Source: Ruminococcus sp. YRD2003 (GTDB lineage: Bacteria > Bacillota > Clostridia > Oscillospirales > Ruminococcaceae). Taken from it: a DNA stretch of 64,000 bases. Within the stretch, counting starts at the first letter, position 1; the number at the start of each line of letters is the position of its first letter. The stretch covers positions 546,749-610,748 of the forward strand of contig FNZT01000003.1 in assembly GCA_900109435.1 (NCBI GenBank). The letters run 5' to 3'. Position numbers and translations under genes: made by a program. This document shows, piece after piece, positions 33,825 through 41,841 of this stretch. The notes under the pieces were generated by a model that was not told the DNA's origin, did no database searches, and saw nothing but the letters and a program-made list of their open reading frames with translations.

Positions 33825-35108
33825 ATGAGAATCAAAAAATTATTCGCATCCACGATGGCGATGGCAGCTGTATTCGCATCGCTTCCTGCAACTCAGCCCT
33901 TCTGCCTTGACAGCATTACCGCTGCGGCAGCCGATTCCGACAGCGAGATCGATGAGAAGTTCATCGTCGCTCCCGCGGATACGGAAGTCAAAGCAGGCGA
34001 AACTGTTTCAGTCAACATTATGTGCGAGAACGGCAGCAACCGCAAGGCAGGTCAGTTCGTTGCACAGGTCATTGACGAAAATCTTCCTATCGCAGGCGCA
34101 AAAGCAACAATGACGAGCCTCAGATGTACAGCAGTATCAACAAAGCCCGAGTACTCCGAGCTCAACGGCACATGGTACTGTAATACCCTTGATTCGGGCG
34201 AGCCTCAGGAGATCGACACTTCCAAGCCCGTTGCCAAGTTCGATATCACTATCCCCGCAGACGCAAAGCCAGGCACATACGAGTGGAAGCTCGACAGATT
34301 CCACGTAGTTGAGAGCGGCTATGACGGCATTGAGTTCGATGCTGTCCTCAAGACAGGCAAGCTCACAGTCAAGAGCAGCCAGTCATCCTCAGCCCCCTCT
34401 GACAGCGAGATCGATGATAAGTTCATCATCACCCCCGCAGATGCAGAAGCCAAACCGGGTGAAACTGTTTCAGTCAACATTATGTGCGAGAACGGCAGCA
34501 ACCGCAAGGCAGGTCAGTTCGTTGCACAGGTAATCGACGATAATCTTCCTATCGCAGGCGCAACAGCAACAATGACGAGCCTCAGATGTTCGGCAATATC
34601 GACAAAGCCCGAGTATACAGAGCTCAACGGCACATGGTACTGCGACACTCTCGATTCGGGCGAGCCCCAGGAGATCGACACTTCCAAGCCTGTTGCCAAG
34701 TTCGATATCAAGATCCCCGCAAACGCAAAGCCGGGTACATACGAGTGGAAGCTCGACAGATTCCACGTAGTTGAGAGCGGCTACGACGGCATCGAGTTCG
34801 ACGCTGTCCTCAAGGCAGGCAAGCTCAAAATCGCATCAAGCGAGGGTTATATGCTCGGAGATGTGAACAGCGACGGCAAGGTAGACGCTAAGGACGCATC
34901 ACTTGTACTCGTCGAGTATTCAAAGATGTCCACAGGCGAAACAGGAGACTTCACCAATACTCAGCAGCTCGCAGGAGATGTCAACTTCGACTCCAAGATA
35001 GACGCTAAGGACGCTTCCTTTATCCTTTCTTACTACGCACTTGCATCGACCACAACAGGTCAGGTCGAGGGCATGAAAGAATACATGGATAAGCAGTTAA
35101 ATAAATGA
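33825..35108 (+). CDS. Secreted protein with two cohesin-like repeats and a dockerin (scaffoldin-like)
   Basis: 427 residues. A signal peptide covers about residues 1-36. Two near-identical modules follow (about 39-183 and 193-337). Each has the cohesin-type start (AGETVSVNIMCENGSNRKAG), FVAQVID.NLPIAGA, and a closing VAKFDI.IPA.AKPGTYEWKLD. The C-terminus is a type I dockerin with two calcium loops (GDVNSDGKVDAKDAS and GDVNFDSKIDAKDAS). Cohesins hold dockerin-bearing enzymes, so this could be a small adaptor scaffoldin; but the modules could also be another beta-sandwich that binds sugars. ATG follows GGGAGGT. Terminator at 35114. Confidence 0.8.
   Translation: MRIKKLFASTMAMAAVFASLPATQPFCLDSITAAAADSDSEIDEKFIVAPADTEVKAGETVSVNIMCENGSNRKAGQFVAQVIDENLPIAGAKATMTSLRCTAVSTKPEYSELNGTWYCNTLDSGEPQEIDTSKPVAKFDITIPADAKPGTYEWKLDRFHVVESGYDGIEFDAVLKTGKLTVKSSQSSSAPSDSEIDDKFIITPADAEAKPGETVSVNIMCENGSNRKAGQFVAQVIDDNLPIAGATATMTSLRCSAISTKPEYTELNGTWYCDTLDSGEPQEIDTSKPVAKFDIKIPANAKPGTYEWKLDRFHVVESGYDGIEFDAVLKAGKLKIASSEGYMLGDVNSDGKVDAKDASLVLVEYSKMSTGETGDFTNTQQLAGDVNFDSKIDAKDASFILSYYALASTTTGQVEGMKEYMDKQLNK
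33939..34370 (+). repeat. Tandem in-gene repeat, unit 1
   Basis: Unit 1 of a 462-base-offset duplication; unit 2 is at 34401-34832. Long stretches are identical at DNA level (for example around the MCENGSNRKAGQFVAQ and WKLDRFHVVESGYDGIEFD codons), so the duplication or gene conversion is recent. Confidence 0.9.
34401..34832 (+). repeat. Tandem in-gene repeat, unit 2
   Basis: Second cohesin-like module, nearly the same as the unit starting at 33939, with a few changes such as KPGETV for KAGETV and SLRCSAI for SLRCTAV. Confidence 0.9.
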
Positions 35109-35113
35109 TAAGA

Positions 35114-35144
35114 GAGATGCCTCCCATACGGGAGGCATCTTTTT
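35114..35144 (+). terminator. Terminator of the scaffoldin-like gene
   Basis: AGATGCCTCCC pairs with GGGAGGCATCT around ATAC, followed by TTTTTC. It lies six bases after the stop codon and just before a convergent gene. Confidence 0.9.
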
Positions 35145-35161
35145 CAATATATACACGGCTT

Positions 35162-37087
35162 TCACGTGAACTCAGGCAGACTGTCTATGACTTTTGCGTC
35201 ATACTTTTGTATTGCAAGGGCATCGTTCGCGGTAATACCGTCGCCGACATTATTGCAGTCAGCATTGAGTTTCCCCTGAGGAGTCAGCGGATACTTATCC
35301 TTGTTGCCGATATACAGCATTATAGTCACCGCGTCCGAAGCAGTTATCCTTCCGTCGCAGTTAGCATCGCCGTAGAGTACGGGAGCAGAGACAGTTGTTG
35401 TCGTTGTTGACCTGTGCGGAACTGTAGTAGTCGTGTAAGCATCGGGCGAAGGGTCCTCGCTGAGCTGCTTTATCGTGATATCGAAATATCCGTTCTCGGA
35501 GGTGTGGGGATTGACAATACCGTACTTAGTCGGAGTATTGTACCTGACAAACGATACCGAACACTGATATTCCGTATCACCGAGAGTAAAATCGTGAACA
35601 CCGTCAGCACTGAATACAGCTCTTCCCTTTGAGTTGGATATTATCATATCATATGTTTTAGATTTGTCGATATAGAGGTTCATTCCCGATGTCCGCGGAT
35701 ATTTTGTCAGCGGGGTCTGTTCAAGGAATGTTTCAGGTTCAGTCTCATCGTAGGACATTATGTTGAAGAGATCCTTCGCTCCGTTCGAGTTTTTCTCACA
35801 CATTTCGATGTGCAGAGCACCTTCTGTTTCGTCATGGAGAAAAACGAACGATATCCCCTCACAGAACATAGCAGTATCTTTGACGACCTCTATCTCATTG
35901 TGTTCATCGGAATAATACGCCATATAATCATAGAGGTAAGTATCCAATACATCATTGAAATGACTCGCCGCATCCCCCGCACACTGCATAAATACAGCCA
36001 GAGTATTGTCAACGACATAGTATCCTTTGTTATCATCGGTATGTTCGACCCTGACAGCATTTACAACGTGACCGGGGAGACGGACGCAGAGAAGGTCACG
36101 GTCACGTGTCGCAGTTTCGTCACCGATACTGACGCGGCTGAGTATATCGAACTCATAGGCTAAGCCGCCGCATACAGCCGAATGAAAAGCAATAGCCGAA
36201 GTGGGTGAGTTCTTGAGGTTTTCGAGTCTCATTGCCTTTTCTGGATCGGCATCATAGGTATACAGCACAGAGTACCTTGTATTGGCACGGATGAAGTTTG
36301 TGATCATCTCCATTTTTTGTACCTTGCTGAGTGCGGGATCGTCGAATCCGTATTTATGGGTTATCTCCTCCGCATACATCAGCGCAACGTTATACTCATA
36401 TTTTGACTGTCCGAGTTCATTGAGGAATTCAAGTCTGCCGTTCAAACTCGGCTCTCTCCTGTATTCACTTTCCGCGAGCATATAGCCGTTAGATATTTCA
36501 GGGATAGCCGAGAATCTCACCCCTTCAATGCTGACGAGCTCGCGGAACTTGTCAATATCGTCAGAAGTGGGATAGTAGGCATCATCGACAGCATCATATA
36601 CGCAGACCTCACCGAGCCTCGGTGTATACCCGAACGAATACCGTTCGACCTGGTCAAGTTCGGCGAAGTCGATATAGACCGTATCAAGGAACGGGATACG
36701 GTCTTCGTGCAGAGAAAAAGCGTGTATCTCACGTATCGAATGCGGCAGCCTGACAGTAGTGAGCTTAACTTTTGAATTCTCGGGATTTCTTGTTATTGAA
36801 TTTGAATCGGAGCCTAAAGCAGTAACGGTGTATCTTCCGAGCTTCTCGGGTATTTCAAGGGTATCGTGGCTTGAGATCGTGATATTATCGGAGCTGTCGG
36901 ACACAGAAGCCAGAGTACATTCACCTTTGCGTGGCAGATCGGGGATATAACGGAAAGTAAGATCACCTACTCGGCTTACGAGCAGGTCGTCAGCGAAGAC
37001 TTCACCGTGAGCTGTGAAAGACGGGACCGACTGCACGATCAAAGCTGCTGACAAACAAAAAGGGACTATGCTTTTTAGTACATTCAT
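35162..37087 (-). CDS. Secreted LRR-transglutaminase-like-dockerin protein
   Basis: 641 residues. Signal peptide (about 1-32), a BspA-like leucine-rich-repeat region (about 60-200), then a transglutaminase-like cysteine protease fold with a complete triad: Cys306 (SAVCGGLAYEF), His340 (PGHVVNAV) and Asp360 (YYVVDNT). A Thr-rich linker (AYTTTTVPHRSTTTTTV) leads to a C-terminal dockerin (GDANCDGRITASDAV, GDGITANDALAIQ). LRR-transglutaminase-dockerin proteins are known from Ruminococcus cellulosomes, where they may process or crosslink proteins. The dockerin differs in its recognition residues from those at 33825 and 46877. ATG follows AAGGAGG. Confidence 0.88.
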   Translation of the reverse strand: MNVLKSIVPFCLSAALIVQSVPSFTAHGEVFADDLLVSRVGDLTFRYIPDLPRKGECTLASVSDSSDNITISSHDTLEIPEKLGRYTVTALGSDSNSITRNPENSKVKLTTVRLPHSIREIHAFSLHEDRIPFLDTVYIDFAELDQVERYSFGYTPRLGEVCVYDAVDDAYYPTSDDIDKFRELVSIEGVRFSAIPEISNGYMLAESEYRREPSLNGRLEFLNELGQSKYEYNVALMYAEEITHKYGFDDPALSKVQKMEMITNFIRANTRYSVLYTYDADPEKAMRLENLKNSPTSAIAFHSAVCGGLAYEFDILSRVSIGDETATRDRDLLCVRLPGHVVNAVRVEHTDDNKGYYVVDNTLAVFMQCAGDAASHFNDVLDTYLYDYMAYYSDEHNEIEVVKDTAMFCEGISFVFLHDETEGALHIEMCEKNSNGAKDLFNIMSYDETEPETFLEQTPLTKYPRTSGMNLYIDKSKTYDMIISNSKGRAVFSADGVHDFTLGDTEYQCSVSFVRYNTPTKYGIVNPHTSENGYFDITIKQLSEDPSPDAYTTTTVPHRSTTTTTVSAPVLYGDANCDGRITASDAVTIMLYIGNKDKYPLTPQGKLNADCNNVGDGITANDALAIQKYDAKVIDSLPEFT

Positions 37088-37148
37088 ACGACCTCCTTAA
37101 ACGCATCCTGTTAGTAAATAGTTTTACGTTGCAATATAAGTTAATAAT

Positions 37149-37177
37149 ATTTTATCACAGTTTTGTGAACTTGTCAA
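37149..37177 (-). promoter_or_regulatory. Promoter of the transglutaminase-dockerin gene
   Basis: Minus strand TTGACA, 17 bases, TAAAAT, about 60 bases before the start codon. The stretch 37190-37400 that follows is A/T-rich and holds nothing I recognise. Confidence 0.75.
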
Positions 37178-37401
37178 ACATTTTTTGACAAAAATCGTAA
37201 AATAGTTGATATTCAGTGCCTATATAAAACATTTATCAAAAAAATATTGATATTTCTCAATTATTGATGTAGCTATGCACTGTCGGACAATCTCACGCAT
37301 TTTCGATTCGGCACAGACCGAAATCTTTTCACCGATTATTGATACGGCAAAAAAAAAACGAAGTATCGGTTACAAGATTTAGTCGGCGAATCAAAAATAT
37401 A

Positions 37402-37430
37402 TTGACAAAATCCGCAAATTCCGCTATAAT
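37402..37430 (+). promoter_or_regulatory. Consensus promoter of the structured RNA at 37437
   Basis: TTGACA at 37402-37407, 17 bases, TATAAT at 37425-37430. No open reading frame of note follows before the terminator at 37623. Confidence 0.85.
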
Positions 37431-37436
37431 TAATGT

Positions 37437-37659
37437 GTCCTCAATAAACCGCCGTTAAGCGGTTATTGCCCCGAACTTCGTTCTGCGAGCGCAAATTCCC
37501 TTTATTATAAAGAATTTGCGCGTCACATTAATTGATGTCAAGCTCATTTTGCCATAAATGGCAAAACAAAGTGCAAGAAAAATTATCAATATCATAATTC
37601 TTTCTTGTACTTTGACAACAAAAAAACGGCTTTAAAAAGCAAAGAAAAGCCGTTTTTTT
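37437..37659 (+). ncRNA. Candidate structured non-coding RNA, about 220 nt
   Basis: Bounded by a perfect promoter and an intrinsic terminator (AAAACGGCTTT/AAAGCCGTTTT, T7 run at 37653-37659). In order it has: hairpin 1 (AATAAACCGC/GCGGTTATT), hairpin 2 (GAAC-TTC-GTTC), hairpin 3 (GCGCAAATTC/GAATTTGCGC), hairpin 4 (TTTTGCCA/TGGCAAAA, 37547-37566) and a long hairpin 5 (37567-37580 with 37601-37614, one G-U pair, plus inner AATTAT/ATAATT). Its first 94 bases recur at 37686. No coding potential seen. Not a family I recognise. Confidence 0.6.
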
Positions 37660-37685
37660 GTTGTTGAGCAGACATTAATTAATGA

Positions 37686-37776
37686 GTCCTCAATAACCGC
37701 CGTTAGGCGGTTATTGTCCCGAACTCCGTTCTGCGAGCGCAAATTCTTTATAATATGGGGAATTTGCGTCACATTT
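37686..37776 (+). repeat. Second copy of the RNA 5' module, leader of the patatin gene
   Basis: About 91 bases matching 37437-37530, keeping hairpins 1-3. Differences keep pairing: hairpin 1 has GTTAGGCGG for GTTAAGCGG (a longer stem, CCGCC/GGCGG), and hairpin 2 becomes GAAC-TCC-GTTC. The base of hairpin 3 loses its last pair. It ends 24 bases before the patatin start codon. It lacks the -10 of copy 1, so it is reached only by read-through past 37659 or by an unseen promoter. Confidence 0.7.
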
Positions 37777-37800
37777 TTAGTTAAATTCTGGAGGAATAAT

Positions 37801-38655
37801 ATGAAATTCGGACTTGTAATGGAAGGCGGTGCTATGCGCGGTCTTTTCACGGCAGGAGTCACAGATTTACTTATGGAAAACGGTATCGTATTTGACGAAT
37901 CTGTCGGTGTATCCGCAGGCGCCTGCTTCGGATGCAACTATAAATCAGGTCAGAACGGACGCGCGATACGCTATAATCTCCGCTTCCACGATGAAAAGCG
38001 CTATTGCAGCTGGAGCTCGTATTTTCGTACAGGCGACGTGTTCGGTGCAGAGTTCTGCTACCACACTATTCCCGAAAAGCTCGACCTCTTTGACTTTGAT
38101 ACCTACGACTCGAACCCGATGTCGTTCTACGTTGTCGCAACCGACATAAATACAGGCAAGGCGGTATACCACAACTGCCGAACAGCAAAGGGCGACGACA
38201 TCGAGTGGATACGCGCGTCTGCTTCTATGCCCCTTGCTTCAAGGATAGTCAGGATAGGCGGACGCGAGTTCCTCGACGGCGGTATCTCCGACTCTATACC
38301 GCTCCGCTTCATGGAGAGCATAGGCTGCGAGCGAAACGTCGTTATACTCACTCAGCCGCGCGGCTACGTAAAGGCTCAGAGCCGTATTCTCAGCCTTGTG
38401 AAGCTGCGCTACGGCAGGAAGTATCCCGAGCTTGTCCGCGCTTTTGCCGAGCGCCCGAAAATGTACAACGACGAGCTTCACTATATCAGCTCAGCTGAAA
38501 AAGCAGGCAGAGCCTTTGTTATAGCGCCGCCCGAGAAACTTCCCATAGGACACATAGAACACGATACGGACAAGCTTCTCGAGGTCTACCGCACAGGCAG
38601 GAACACAGCAAGAGCAAGCCTTGCGGAGCTGCGCAGATTCCTCGGACAAGAATAA
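37801..38655 (+). CDS. Patatin-like phospholipase (YjjU/RssA type)
   Basis: 284 residues. Oxyanion loop GGAMRG (9-14), nucleophile Ser38 in GVSAG, and Asp159 in LDGGISDSIP form the Ser-Asp dyad of patatins. C-terminal half as in the YjjU group (RIGGREFLDGG, DELHYISSAEKAG). A lipid acyl hydrolase, cytosolic as no signal is present; substrate unknown. The ATG at 37801 follows TGGAGGAAT; the longer open frame runs into the leader repeat. Confidence 0.9.
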   Translation: MKFGLVMEGGAMRGLFTAGVTDLLMENGIVFDESVGVSAGACFGCNYKSGQNGRAIRYNLRFHDEKRYCSWSSYFRTGDVFGAEFCYHTIPEKLDLFDFDTYDSNPMSFYVVATDINTGKAVYHNCRTAKGDDIEWIRASASMPLASRIVRIGGREFLDGGISDSIPLRFMESIGCERNVVILTQPRGYVKAQSRILSLVKLRYGRKYPELVRAFAERPKMYNDELHYISSAEKAGRAFVIAPPEKLPIGHIEHDTDKLLEVYRTGRNTARASLAELRRFLGQE

Positions 38656-38672
38656 AAAGCATAGCCATACAA

Positions 38673-38713
38673 ACAGAGGGAAGCCCTGTCAAAAGGACTT
38701 CCCTCTGTTTTTA
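38673..38713. terminator. Terminator between patatin and yolD-like genes
   Basis: ACAGAGGGAAG pairs with CTTCCCTCTGT, then TTTTTA. On the opposite strand it overlaps the 3' end of the YolD-like gene. Confidence 0.85.
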
Positions 38714-39129
38714 TCGTCATTATTCCCGAGTATCTCAACAGCATACATATCCGCGACCGCTATCCTCACATCATCGGTAAAAACGAGCTCGTTGAAATAG
38801 CTGTCATATATTCTCACCGTACCGACCTTGTCAGCATATCTTCCGCCCGATTTTCTCTCATCGGGGATAAAATAAGTCACCCTGACCTCAGGCTGTTCCC
38901 CGAGCATATCGAGCAGGCGGTTCAGCCCCTCGTTCAGTGCTTCTATCTCATCCTCGGACAGCTCGGCACGGCTGTCTGTCAGTCTTGCAGTCTCGTCAAC
39001 GGCAGCGTCATATCCTACAAGAGCAGCAAACGGACTGAACTGTGCAGCCCTGTCGGACATTGACATAGGCGGAAAATCGTCATACTGCGGGCGGGTGAGG
39101 TGTTTTATATCGTCATACTGATCGGACAT
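38689..39129 (-). CDS. YolD-like protein
   Basis: 146 residues. The YolD signature MSMSDRAAQFSPFAALVGYDAAVDE is clear, followed by VTYFIPDERKSGG and VRIYDSYFNELVF. YolD proteins partner with UvrX/UmuC-type Y-family polymerases in Firmicutes SOS operons, perhaps as a UmuD-like subunit. The ATG at 39129 follows GGAGAAT. Usually it sits right beside the polymerase; here two foreign-looking genes separate them. Confidence 0.85.
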   Translation of the reverse strand: MSDQYDDIKHLTRPQYDDFPPMSMSDRAAQFSPFAALVGYDAAVDETARLTDSRAELSEDEIEALNEGLNRLLDMLGEQPEVRVTYFIPDERKSGGRYADKVGTVRIYDSYFNELVFTDDVRIAVADMYAVEILGNNDDKNRGKSF

Positions 39130-39155
39130 ACAGATTCTCCATTCTGTTTGATAGG

Positions 39156-39728
39156 TCATAATATCTTTTCATTTGCGTGAGCATATATAATTTTCTTTGG
39201 CTCATAACCCAAAATCCTATCCCAATCCGTTTTCAGAGCCACATTATCTTCATACGCTTCTAAATATTCAAGAGGTTCTAAATCTCCGACAATACAGCAT
39301 CCATTATCTAAAATTATTGAAATACTGTCGGGACTATGACTCGGTGTAGATATTATTTCGCCTGAAATTTTGAGATTTTGCAGAAATTCACGACTTTCAT
39401 CACATGAAATAATGACCGCTTTTGTTTCGTCAATCGTTTCATATCGTAAGTGCTTTTCACGCATAAATATTTTATCAGAGTAATGAACATACTCTTGCTG
39501 GGTGTTTACAAGCAGAAGTTTTACATTCTGCTTCATAAGCTCGCTTATCAGCCCCATGTGATCAGGGTGATAGTGAGTGGCAAGGACATATTTAATATCA
39601 CTCACATGGATATTGTTTACTTTGATAGTGCGATAAAAGCTCTGTATTGTTCCTGCATAGTCGGTGTCAATTAGCAGACCGCCTTCAAGAAAGAATGTAT
39701 TTGTGTTACCGTATCTAAGTGTAATCAT
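39156..39728 (-). CDS. Metallo-beta-lactamase fold hydrolase
   Basis: 190 residues. Metal site THYHPDHMG (HxHxDH), later Ser-Pro-Ser-His (TPSHSPDS) and GDLEPLEYLEA supply further ligands. The fold and size fit small MBL hydrolases (glyoxalase II-like or quorum-quenching type); substrate unknown. The coding sequence is much richer in A and T than its neighbours, pointing to transfer. ATG at 39728 follows GAGGA; a TTG one codon earlier is possible. Confidence 0.85.
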   Translation of the reverse strand: MITLRYGNTNTFFLEGGLLIDTDYAGTIQSFYRTIKVNNIHVSDIKYVLATHYHPDHMGLISELMKQNVKLLLVNTQQEYVHYSDKIFMREKHLRYETIDETKAVIISCDESREFLQNLKISGEIISTPSHSPDSISIILDNGCCIVGDLEPLEYLEAYEDNVALKTDWDRILGYEPKKIIYAHANEKIL

Positions 39729-39748
39729 CAACGTGTCCTCAATGTTTT

Positions 39749-40108
39749 TTACATTTCATAGACAAGATATTCGTCTATATTGTTGTATTCCTCTATCAAT
39801 TTGCGGTCACTATCATCAAGCACCTTGTCAGGAAAGAATGCTACAAGTGAGCTGAGATAGTTATATACTGAATTTCTCTTTTGGTTGAATTTTTTGGCAT
39901 AGATACCTTGTATCATATCAAAATTTTGCTGTATTTCTCCTACACTTTGGCAATCCTTAAAAACCTTTGAAAGATCGTCTTTATTCGTGCTGCATATCAA
40001 CGCCCTTGCAGTATTAACAGCGACAAACAGCCAAACAGAAGTATTGGTAAGCTGTTTTGGTTTAGCTGAAAGTTCTTCCTTTATTTTCAAGATAAATGAA
40101 TTTGGCAA
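39749..40108 (-). CDS. Small AT-rich hypothetical protein
   Basis: 119 residues, no known domain. It looks all-helical (ILKIKEELSAKPKQL, LSKVFKDCQSVGEIQQNF, RKLIEEYNNIDEYLVYEM). Codon use is A/T-rich like the next gene, unlike the flanking polymerase. The best start is TTG at 40108, seven bases after CGGAG; a GTG three codons upstream is too close to that site. It often might travel with the MBL gene; no function offered. Confidence 0.6.
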   Translation of the reverse strand: MPNSFILKIKEELSAKPKQLTNTSVWLFVAVNTARALICSTNKDDLSKVFKDCQSVGEIQQNFDMIQGIYAKKFNQKRNSVYNYLSSLVAFFPDKVLDDSDRKLIEEYNNIDEYLVYEM

Positions 40109-40123
40109 ATATATCACTCCGAT

Positions 40124-41617
40124 TCAAGCCTTATGCCCACCAATCTGGCGGTTACGTTCCTTCGCCGTCGCTCCATCAGTGTAGTTTTTCCCCTTCAGGA
40201 CGGCGTTTTTCCCGAAGCGGTGCTTTATCGTGAGCATAGCCTCCTGTAAGGCACGCTCCTTTTCAAGTGCTCTTTCGCCGTCGCTGCGAGACTTCAGCGT
40301 TTCCTCCGTATCAAAGAGGCTAAGCTGCTCATAGCTCTCGCTCTCGGGGATATCCTCCTCACGTATAACATTGCAGGCAACGAGCGAGAGTCTTCTTGCA
40401 TACAGCTGTCTGTCAATGATGCGGTCAAAAAGTTCAAGAGCAGCCTCTGTCATTTTTCTTGTGGACGAGGTATGTTTATCGAGATTCTGCGTACCGTGAG
40501 CGTGCTTGGGTATTTTTCTGCCGTAATAGTCAGTGGTGAGTTCTCCCCTGAACTGCCCGTCAGCAAGGCTTTCGCGGTCATATCCGACCGTAAGCACTAT
40601 CTGATTCGTGACCAGCCCCTTGTCCACCAGATCAAGTGACAGCATATCAGCCATTTCCCATACGATCAGGCGGGTTCGGCTGTAATTACACGGCTCCTGC
40701 AATACCTGACCCGAAGTGATACTGCTGCTTGAGGGCTCATATGCCTTAACGGCGGCAATATTGGTAGGCTCGACACCCCATGCATGGTCTATCAGGAGCT
40801 CCGCATTCTTGCCGAGAGCCTTATACAGCCGCCCGATATGATACCTGTCGAGCGACCAGCTCGCAATATCACCCATAGTATGGATACCAAGCCCATCAAG
40901 CCGCGACGCGATACCCTTGCCGACCCGCCAGAAGTCCGTTATCGGCGTATGCGACCACCAGTTTTCTTTGTAGGTCTGTTCGTCAAGGCAAGCGATACGC
41001 ACACCGTCTTTATCCGCAGGGATATGCTTCGCAACGATATCCATAGCGACCTTGCAGAGATACATATTCGTGCCTACGCCTGCCGTAGCAGTGATGCCCG
41101 TAGACGCGAGCACATCCTGTATCAGCATACGAGCAAAGCCGTGGCCGTCCGTATTATAGATGCCGAGATAGCCCGTAGCGTCGATGAACACCTCGTCGAC
41201 AGAGTAGGCAAATATATCCTCGGGAGCGACGTATTTCAGATATATCCCGTATATCTGCGCACTAATTTTCATATAGTGAGCCATTTGCGGCGGTGCTACG
41301 ATATAATCGACAGCAAGTGAGGCGTCCGCATCAAGCTCCGACCGAATACAGCTCTTGCCCGTGAGCCGTCCATGCGGAGCCTTCCGCGCACGCTCTCTGT
41401 TTATCTCCTCCACACGCTGTATCACCTCGAACAGCCTTGCTCTGCCTGAAATGCCATAGCTTTTCAGAGGCGGAGAAACAGCAAGGCATATAGTTTTTTC
41501 CGTCCTGCTCATATCAGCCACAACGAGGTTGACATCCAGCGGGTCAGCCCCGCGCTCCACGCATTCGCACGAAGCATAAAAGCTTTTGAGGTCGATAGCA
41601 ATATATACCTTGTCCAT
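40124..41617 (-). CDS. Y-family DNA polymerase (UvrX/UmuC-like)
   Basis: 497 residues. Catalytic motifs IDLKSFYASCE and YSVDEVFIDATG carry the metal-binding acids; TATAGVGTNMYLCKVAMDI and WRVGKGIASRLDGLGIHTMGDI (helix-hairpin-helix) follow, with a little-finger domain after. It copies damaged DNA with low fidelity. Two residues of ATP/primer steering are usual. A perfect LexA box (41659-41670) lies in its promoter. The operon continues with the two cargo genes and YolD. Confidence 0.93.
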   Translation of the reverse strand: MDKVYIAIDLKSFYASCECVERGADPLDVNLVVADMSRTEKTICLAVSPPLKSYGISGRARLFEVIQRVEEINRERARKAPHGRLTGKSCIRSELDADASLAVDYIVAPPQMAHYMKISAQIYGIYLKYVAPEDIFAYSVDEVFIDATGYLGIYNTDGHGFARMLIQDVLASTGITATAGVGTNMYLCKVAMDIVAKHIPADKDGVRIACLDEQTYKENWWSHTPITDFWRVGKGIASRLDGLGIHTMGDIASWSLDRYHIGRLYKALGKNAELLIDHAWGVEPTNIAAVKAYEPSSSSITSGQVLQEPCNYSRTRLIVWEMADMLSLDLVDKGLVTNQIVLTVGYDRESLADGQFRGELTTDYYGRKIPKHAHGTQNLDKHTSSTRKMTEAALELFDRIIDRQLYARRLSLVACNVIREEDIPESESYEQLSLFDTEETLKSRSDGERALEKERALQEAMLTIKHRFGKNAVLKGKNYTDGATAKERNRQIGGHKA

Positions 41618-41649
41618 ATTTCACCGCCTTTATGTAAGAATCACTTTCA

Positions 41650-41678
41650 GTCATATAAGAACTTTTGTTCTTTTACAA
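41650..41678 (-). promoter_or_regulatory. SOS promoter with LexA box GAAC-TTTT-GTTC
   Basis: GAACTTTTGTTC at 41659-41670 fits the Gram-positive LexA (DinR) consensus GAAC-N4-GTTC exactly and sits between a TTGTAA -35 and a weak TATGAC -10 on the minus strand, 42 bases before the polymerase start. Confidence 0.85.
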
Positions 41679-41799
41679 TTTTTATTATATCACAGCCGTC
41701 CGAAAATGTCAACCCCCCAAAAAAGCCACGGAAAATATGCAAGCATATCCAGTACAAAGCTTTCAGGCGGGCTTTGTGCGGTGTTGCCTATATAAATAC

Positions 41800-41827
41800 A
41801 GAAACGCCCTGCGTTCAGGGCGTTTCT
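41800..41827 (-). terminator. Terminator of the BspA-like gene
   Basis: Arms GAAACGCCCTG and CAGGGCGTTTC with a four-base loop lie 15 bases after the stop codon (minus strand), followed by TGTATTTATA. Confidence 0.75.
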
Positions 41828-41841
41828 CTGTAATATTGCAA

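Noticed and set aside
37470-37483. LexA-like GAAC...GTTC in the structured RNA copies
   Set aside because: The spacer is three bases, not four, and it lies in the transcribed hairpin region of both copies, so it fits an RNA stem better than an operator.
37801-38655. Patatin as effector of a retron or CBASS system with the nearby RNA
   Set aside because: No reverse transcriptase or nucleotide cyclase gene nearby, and the protein has the housekeeping YjjU layout.
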